Source: Cloacimonetes bacterium UBA6097 (GTDB taxonomy: Bacteria > Cloacimonadota > Cloacimonadia > Cloacimonadales > Cloacimonadaceae). From it: a stretch of DNA of 64,000 nucleotides. The position numbers were made by a program, and so were the translations under genes. A model generated the notes under the pieces. The model made no database searches, was not told the origin of the DNA, and saw only the letters and a program-made list of their open reading frames with translations. Of this stretch, positions 59,315-64,000 are shown piece by piece. Location of the stretch: NCBI GenBank assembly GCA_002435865.1, contig DIWV01000007.1:515452-579451 (forward strand), written 5' to 3'. The first letter of the stretch is position 1. Each line of letters opens with the position of its first letter.

Positions 59315-62011
59315 TTATCCCAAGTCCGCTATCAGACTGCGGGTAAGCTCTACTTTAGTGCTGACTTCTGCGAGCTTTTCCTTTTCTTTTTCCACAACTT
59401 CAGGCTTGGCATTACTGATGAAGTTTTCATTAGACAGCTTACGCTGAATACAGTTTAGTTCACCTTCCAGCTTTTCCAGTTGCTTAGTCAGACGGGCTTT
59501 TTCCTGAACTAAATCAACCAATCCGCTTAGTGGCATGAATATTTCTATATTGCGAACCACTGCTGCCAATGAAGCAGGTGGCTTCTGCAAATCAACTTCT
59601 GCCTTGAGGTCAGATACTTTCGCAAGCTTTCTAAAGTATGACTCATATCTATTAAAAAGCATCTGCTGACCTGATTCTGCCAATCTGATATGGATAACCG
59701 CTTCCGTGGCAGGCGGAATATTTACCTGCTTGCGCAGATTGCGTATAGCAACAATACTTTCCTGCATGAAAGCCATCTCGTCAGCAATAGCTTTATCTAT
59801 TAGCGTTTTATCGGATATTGGGAAGGCTGCAATCATTAATGACTCTATTCCTTTGTCGCAGGATTGGAATCCTACGCTACATTCCATCGGGAAATGTGTC
59901 TTGATATCCTGCCAGAGTTCTTCAGTAATAAACGGCATAATCGGGTGCAGTAAACGCATGGAAGCCTGCATCACATCCAGCAGGATATACTTGGCTGTGA
60001 GCGCTGACTTCGCAGGAACGGAGTCCTGCGCTACAGCATAGAGACGGTCTTTGCTGAGTTCAATATACCAACTGCAGAATTCATCCCAGATGAACTTGAA
60101 CAGAACCTGGGCTGCATCATTCAAACGCAGGTTTTGATAGTGTGCTCTGGCTTCGGCAATCACTTCATTCAAGCGTGAATATATCCATTTATCTGCCAGT
60201 TCAAGTTCCAGTTCTTCCTTTTTGGGCAAGCCTTTTATCGTTTCGGCATTCATCATGATAAAGCGGTAGGCATTCCAGATTTTATTGGCAAAGTTGCGTC
60301 CGGTCTCCAGGATAGCATCCGTATAAATGACATCCGCACCTTTGGGAGTGCTGAATACCATGCTGAAACGCAGGGCATCTGCTCCGATAGTTTCGATAAT
60401 ATCAATCGGGTCGGGACTGTTGCCCAGGCTCTTACTCAGTTTTCTGCCTTGCGCATCTCTCACAGTTCCATGCAAAAGCACTGTATCAAACGGAATCATC
60501 TTCTTAAAATGCAGAGTGGACATTATCATACGTGCCACCCAGAGATAGATGATTTCCGGCGCAGTAATCAGTATATTAGTCGGCAGGAAATAATCCTGGT
60601 CTTCCGTCTCTTCAGGCCAACCCATTGTACTAAAGGGCCAGAGCCAACTGCTGAACCATGTATCAAGCACATCCTCATCCTGCCTGAATTTATTGCAATT
60701 GCAATCAGGACAAATGTCAGGAATATCCATTCCTACAATCATCTTATCGCAATTAACACAATAATAAGCAGGGATGCGATGTCCCCACCAGATTTGACGG
60801 GAAATACACCAATCTCTGATATTATTCATCCAGTGCATGTAGACCTTGGTCCAACGCTCAGGCTGGAACTTTACCTCTCCGCTTTCCACCACTTTAATGG
60901 CTTCCACGGCAAGAGGTTTCATCTTCACAAACCACTGGTCGCTCAGGTAAGGTTCTATTACTGTATCGCATCTGTAACAATGACCTACAGATAAATCATG
61001 ATTGTCGGTTTTATGCAAAAGCTTCTGCTCTTCCAATAACTTAATAATGAGTTCACGGCAGGCATATCTGTCCATACCCCTGAACTGCTTGGGAGCGTTT
61101 TCATTAATAACTCCGTGCTCGTCCATAATCAGAAGACGTTCAAGGTTATGACGATTGCCAATCTCAAAGTCATTGGGATCATGCGCCGGTGTAACTTTTA
61201 CACAGCCTGTTCCGAATTCCATATCAACATAATCGTCTGCAATTACGGGAATGGTCCTGCCGGTTAAAGGCAGAATCAGCTCTTTGCCGATAATATTAGT
61301 ATACCTTTCATCTTTTGGGTTTACGGCAACAGCCACGTCACCAAGCATTGTCTCCGGCCTGGTTGTCGCAATAGTAACTTGTCCGTTCCCATCCTTGAAA
61401 GGATAATGGATATGCCAGAGTTTTCCTGTCTCGTCAGCATGTTCCACTTCGTCATTTGCCAGGGCTGTCACGCAGCGCGGACACCAGTTTATAATGTATT
61501 TGCCTTTATATATCAAGCCATCGTTATACAGGCTTACAAACACTTCTTTAACCGCTTTGGACAGCATTTCATCCATCGTAAAGCGCTGACGCGTCCAGTC
61601 GCAGGAGCAGCCTAATTGTTTAAGCTGTTCAATTATTCTGTCGCCTTTTTCTTCTTTCCATTTCCAGATAAGACCTACAAGTTCTTCCCGACCTATCTGG
61701 TGTCTGGTCTTTCCTTCCATGGCAAGCTGCTTTTCGACAACGTTCTGCGTGGCAATGCCGGCATGGTCTACGCCTGGCAGCCAAAGAGTCGGTTCACCGC
61801 ACATGCGGTGATATCGGACAATAACATCTTGCAGAGTGTTGTTGAGCACGTGTCCCATGTGCAGGATGCCTGTCACATTGGGCGGAGGGATAAGGACGGT
61901 AAAGGGTTTCCTGGTTTTATCCGGTTTCGGCGTGAAATAACCCTTTTCCGACCAGAACTGATACCATTTCTTCTCTAACTGAGAAGGATCATAGGTCTTG
62001 CTGATTTCCAT
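59315..62011 (-). CDS. valS: Valyl-tRNA synthetase ValS
   Basis: 898 residues. Class I synthetase with PPNVTGILHMGHVLNNTLQD (HIGH), an editing domain (TTRPETMLGDVAVAVNPKD), SDQWFVKMK, KLSKSLGNSPDPI (KMSKS), the anticodon-binding helical bundle, and the C-terminal coiled coil (LVQEKARLTKQLEKLEGELNCIQRKL). Two surface-loop segments, AVAQDSVPAKSA and SVGFQSCDKG, are encoded by palindromic repeats inserted in frame. Both fall in variable loops near the end of the catalytic/anticodon-binding region, so activity is probably kept. Monocistronic with its own terminator. Confidence 0.97.
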   Translation of the reverse strand: MEISKTYDPSQLEKKWYQFWSEKGYFTPKPDKTRKPFTVLIPPPNVTGILHMGHVLNNTLQDVIVRYHRMCGEPTLWLPGVDHAGIATQNVVEKQLAMEGKTRHQIGREELVGLIWKWKEEKGDRIIEQLKQLGCSCDWTRQRFTMDEMLSKAVKEVFVSLYNDGLIYKGKYIINWCPRCVTALANDEVEHADETGKLWHIHYPFKDGNGQVTIATTRPETMLGDVAVAVNPKDERYTNIIGKELILPLTGRTIPVIADDYVDMEFGTGCVKVTPAHDPNDFEIGNRHNLERLLIMDEHGVINENAPKQFRGMDRYACRELIIKLLEEQKLLHKTDNHDLSVGHCYRCDTVIEPYLSDQWFVKMKPLAVEAIKVVESGEVKFQPERWTKVYMHWMNNIRDWCISRQIWWGHRIPAYYCVNCDKMIVGMDIPDICPDCNCNKFRQDEDVLDTWFSSWLWPFSTMGWPEETEDQDYFLPTNILITAPEIIYLWVARMIMSTLHFKKMIPFDTVLLHGTVRDAQGRKLSKSLGNSPDPIDIIETIGADALRFSMVFSTPKGADVIYTDAILETGRNFANKIWNAYRFIMMNAETIKGLPKKEELELELADKWIYSRLNEVIAEARAHYQNLRLNDAAQVLFKFIWDEFCSWYIELSKDRLYAVAQDSVPAKSALTAKYILLDVMQASMRLLHPIMPFITEELWQDIKTHFPMECSVGFQSCDKGIESLMIAAFPISDKTLIDKAIADEMAFMQESIVAIRNLRKQVNIPPATEAVIHIRLAESGQQMLFNRYESYFRKLAKVSDLKAEVDLQKPPASLAAVVRNIEIFMPLSGLVDLVQEKARLTKQLEKLEGELNCIQRKLSNENFISNAKPEVVEKEKEKLAEVSTKVELTRSLIADLG
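59854..59880. repeat. Family C palindrome, copy 1, inside valS
   Basis: Plus strand TGTCGCAGGATT then GGAATCCTACGCTAC; the CAGGATT/AATCCT(A) core forms a hairpin. It encodes SVGFQSCDK in the valS frame. Ends in GCTAC like copy 2. Confidence 0.7.
60009..60034. repeat. Family C palindrome, copy 2, inside valS
   Basis: Plus strand TTCGCAGGAACGGAG then TCCTGCGCTAC; CGCAGGA/TCCTGCG pair around ACGGAG. It encodes VAQDSVPAK in the valS frame. Confidence 0.75.
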
Positions 62012-62106
62012 TTTTCTTACCTCTTTTCTTTTTGGGTCGGGAAAGTATTCGCCTTGTATACTTTGTCAAAATCCTTTAACTGCTTATCTTGTCAACAGTA
62101 ACCTAG

Positions 62107-62139
62107 TTGTCATTCCCAACTTGATTGGGAATCCATTCC
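62107..62139. repeat. Family E palindromic repeat copy
   Basis: TTGTCATTCCC...GGGAATCCATTCC, an 8-bp ATTCCCAA/TTGGGAAT stem. It is in the gap between valS and pyrB (62012-62923), which also holds ACAGAGACACAG-type repeats near 62186-62210, 62448-62465 and 62537-62567, array VII, and element A3. No gene is supported there. Confidence 0.6.
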
Positions 62140-62309
62140 TTAGCATGTGAACACAGCGAACATTTAATACTCTTCTTTTTTTCTTTTTAGAGGCACAGAG
62201 ACACAGAGTAAAATGATAAGAAAGATAAGTGTGAATAATACAGTAAAGCATTTATGAGGTTCTTTATCCACCAAATCACCCATAGTCAATCCAAGAGACA
62301 TTGACCTAT

Positions 62310-62366
62310 GATGCTAGGGTGATCTAAGGGCTAACCCCTTAGATACCCCTTAGAAACCCCTTGCAT
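62310..62366. repeat. 11-bp phased inverted array VII
   Basis: Right arm: ACCCCTTAGAT, ACCCCTTAGAA, ACCCCTTGCAT in exact phase (62334-62366). Left arm: GATGCTAGGGT and GATCTAAGGGC, inverted relative to the right. ATCTAAGGG pairs with CCCCTTAGAT across a short loop. Confidence 0.85.
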
Positions 62367-62473
62367 CTCCAATGGATTGAATAGGGAAGATATGTGGAAT
62401 GTAAAACGTCTTTCCAACACAGAAAGGGATCCATACTGTTTTCTTAACCTCAGAGACACAGTGAAGCAAACGA

Positions 62474-62526
62474 TGTCATCCTCGACCCCTGCCTACGCAG
62501 GGGCAGGCTCTGATCGGGGATCCAGT
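62474..62526. repeat. Family E long palindromic repeat
   Basis: TGTCATCCTCGACC then CCTGC-CTAC-GCAGG then GGATCCAG: an inner CCCCTGC/GCAGGGG stem within the TGTCATCC...GGATCCA frame of the family. Confidence 0.55.
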
Positions 62527-62570
62527 TCTTATTTCTTTTACCACAGAAAACACAGAAACAACAGAAACCC

Positions 62571-62828
62571 CAGTCCGTTAGGACGTCATTGGTTAGCCCA
62601 GCAATTTGATTGCTGGGTACAAATGTCGAGGAGAATCGAGTCCGGTAGGACGCAACTATGTAACACGGTACGTAAGTGCCGTGCAAGAGCAAAAAAAAGA
62701 TAAAGTCCGGTAGGACGGCACATCTAATCTACTATAGTATCCAGTGCCGTCCTACGGACTAATAATTGTACTGGCATCCATTCCCAGCATTCAAAATGCT
62801 GGGCTAAATAATACCGACCTCCGGTCTT
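62571..62828. mobile_element. Non-autonomous family A palindromic element (A3)
   Basis: 258 bp with the same arms as the transposase-carrying element at 41484: GTCCGTTAGGAC, AGCCCAGCAA/TTGCTGGGT, GTCCGGTAGGAC at the left; GTCCTACGGAC, CCCAGCATT/AATGCTGGG, GACCTCCGGTC at the right. A second GTCCGGTAGGAC and an ACGGTA...GTGCCGT stretch lie between. No transposase gene. It abuts an ACAGAAA-type repeat on its left and the pyrB leader on its right. Confidence 0.82.
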
Positions 62829-62923
62829 TTCAACATGAAAAAAATCCTTGACTAAAACCAACAATCTATAAACTTACATATATTACCTTTAATCTTGCCC
62901 GGTGAGGCAGAAAGGAGCAGCTT

Positions 62924-63865
62924 ATGAACGACAACTTCAATTTTATCAACCGCAGTGTTTTTGACCTTGATGACTATTCCGCAGCAGAAATCATGTATAT
63001 TCTCGAAGCAGCCAAAGGCATGAAAGAAATCAATCTGCGCGAATACAAAAAAATCCCCACTCTCCGAGGCAAAACAGTCTGCACCCTCTTTATTGAAAAC
63101 AGTACCCGTACCCGCATGTCATTTGAACTGGCAGCCAACAGACTCTCTGCAGATGTAGTCAGTTTCCAGGAAGCTACGAGCGCGCTTTCCAAAGGTGAAA
63201 GCCTGCAGGATACGGTGTACACTCTCAATGCCATGGGTATTGACCTTTATGTAATCCGGCACAGCAGTCCCGGCAGTCCGCAACTGGTAAACAGATACTC
63301 AGGCAAACCTGTAATCAACGGGGGAGATGGACGTCATGCTCATCCCACACAAGCCTTGCTGGATATCTTTTCCATATGGGAAAGGATAGGCAGCCTTAAA
63401 GGATTAAAAATCACTATCGTCGGCGACATCCTCAACAGCCGTGTGGTACGTTCCAACCTGATAGGCATGAAGAAACTGGGTGCTACTGTTACCGTTTGTG
63501 GTCCACGCACGTTGATGCCCGGACAGATGGAAGAAGTCTATGGCTGCAAGGTTGAATACGACCTCAAGACAGCACTCAAAGATGCAGATTGCGTTATGGG
63601 TCTCAGGATGCAGCTGGAACGACAGACAGAAGGTCTTTTCCCCTCTCTGGAAGAATACACCAAACACTACGTACTCTCTAAAGATACCATCAAATGGGCA
63701 AAGAAAGACGCACTTATAATGCATCCCGGACCAATGAACAGGGGTGTGGAGATTCTGCCCGAGATTGCAGACAGTACACAGAGCATTATTATTGAACAGG
63801 TTGCCAACGGAGTAGCAGTCCGCATGGCGCTGCTTTTCCTGATTCTGGGCGGCAAGGCAGCGTAG
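62924..63865 (+). CDS. pyrB: Aspartate carbamoyltransferase PyrB
   Basis: Catalytic chain, 313 residues, condensing aspartate and carbamoyl phosphate in pyrimidine synthesis. Carbamoyl-phosphate site ENSTRTRMSFELA, substrate loop FQEATSALSKGESLQDT, HPTQALLDIFSIWE, aspartate-binding GLRMQLERQ and MHPGPMNRGVEI. The stop codon (TAG) and downstream bases are part of a palindromic repeat. Start follows GAAAGGAG. The dihydroorotase-like gene begins 74 nt later, suggesting a pyrimidine operon; no regulatory chain is visible. Confidence 0.96.
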   Translation: MNDNFNFINRSVFDLDDYSAAEIMYILEAAKGMKEINLREYKKIPTLRGKTVCTLFIENSTRTRMSFELAANRLSADVVSFQEATSALSKGESLQDTVYTLNAMGIDLYVIRHSSPGSPQLVNRYSGKPVINGGDGRHAHPTQALLDIFSIWERIGSLKGLKITIVGDILNSRVVRSNLIGMKKLGATVTVCGPRTLMPGQMEEVYGCKVEYDLKTALKDADCVMGLRMQLERQTEGLFPSLEEYTKHYVLSKDTIKWAKKDALIMHPGPMNRGVEILPEIADSTQSIIIEQVANGVAVRMALLFLILGGKAA

Positions 63866-63924
63866 TGCAACACTCCGATGTTGCATAACAAAGATATGTT
63901 GTAAGAACGGAGTCTTACACTACT
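63862..63924. repeat. Family C palindrome pair at the 3' end of pyrB
   Basis: GTAGTGCAACACTCCGATG then TTGC on the left and GTAAGAACGGAG then TCTTACACTAC on the right form two inverted copies of the family C unit also found in valS. Each has its own hairpin (TGCAACA/TGTTGCA; GTAAGA/TCTTAC). The left copy includes the pyrB stop codon. Confidence 0.7.
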
Positions 63925-63939
63925 AAGAAAGAGGATAAA

Positions 63940-64000
63940 ATGAAGAAGTTAATCAAAAACGGAACAGTTTATTACAAAGGCGCATTCGTAAAGAAAGATA
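63940..64000 (+). CDS. pyrC: Probable dihydroorotase/amidohydrolase, 5' fragment
   Basis: Only the first 20 codons are inside the window: MKKLIKNGTVYYKGAFVKKD, behind AAAGAGGA. 'LIKNGTV' is the usual N-terminal beta-strand of dihydroorotases and related amidohydrolases. Position after pyrB supports PyrC, but so short a fragment cannot prove it. Confidence 0.55.
   Translation, partial: MKKLIKNGTVYYKGAFVKKD

Noticed and set aside
62848..62872. TTGACT...TATAAA upstream of pyrB as a promoter
   Set aside because: Spacer of 13 nt is too short for a sigma-70-type promoter; no better pairing found.

Overview
The window is a 64 kb chromosomal segment, AT-rich overall (roughly 40% GC by eye), with short intergenic gaps and many ATGA or TAATG start/stop overlaps. 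Several features together suggest a member of Candidatus Cloacimonadota (WWE1) or a close relative: large secreted proteins ending in a YPNPF...GxYLxR sorting domain, an acyl-CoA carboxyltransferase next to an oxaloacetate-decarboxylase/5S-like biotin protein, an ADP-forming acyl-CoA synthetase fused to a GNAT domain, LPS heptose genes, and Bacteroidetes-like lipoproteins. This placement is inferred from gene content and style, not from a marker-gene search.

Layout. 1-2.7 kb: 3' part of a radical SAM gene, a four-tRNA operon (His, Arg, Met, fMet; minus strand), an alkyltransferase-like protein and a uridine-kinase-like gene without a normal start codon. 2.7-5.7 kb: a STAS protein, a double glycosyltransferase and a 29-codon ORF. 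6.0-9.7 kb: promoter, TPP riboswitch and a thiamine operon (thi4-thiE-thiC-thiD). 9.9-25.1 kb: a long plus-strand housekeeping run (der, plsY, purF, hldE split in two, rseC, folB, folK, glmU-like, HIT, LytR_C, rsfS, argS, rimI, nadB, tmk, ctpA, response regulator). 25.2-28.1 kb: ybaB-recR-ribE-lipoprotein, minus strand. 28.4-29.6 kb: panD-panC. 29.6-35.2 kb: a TetR-controlled YbhGFSR-like ABC exporter. 35.3-40.3 kb: two secreted proteins with C-terminal sorting domains, one a gingipain-type (C25) protein. 40.7-43.0 kb: a small unknown family, a Y1 transposase with palindromic ends, a truncated paralogue and a lipoprotein. 43.1-47.0 kb: transcarboxylase-type subunits. 47.1-58.1 kb: cardiolipin synthase, a lipoprotein, the acyl-CoA synthetase/GNAT fusion and a 1559-residue secreted protein. 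58.2-64.0 kb: a VOC protein, tRNA-Ala, valS, a repeat-rich gap, pyrB and the start of a dihydroorotase-like gene.

The most unusual signal lies between genes. Seven intergenic regions carry arrays of 11-bp units held in strict 11-bp phase. Each has a left arm and an inverted right arm, so it can fold into a hairpin. The unit sequence differs from locus to locus (two loci share one), but the period and architecture are constant, and all seven lie upstream of a gene start. I do not recognise this as a named element.

The window also holds several families of interspersed palindromes. One is carried by a Y1 (IS200-like) transposase and two shorter transposase-less copies. A second is a GGGGTTTACACCCC-type composite. 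A third is inserted in frame twice inside valS and also lies at the 3' end of pyrB. Others follow the TGTCATTCC, TCATTTCGAGC and ACACAGAG(A)CACAG types. The genome therefore seems heavily colonised by small palindromic repeats.
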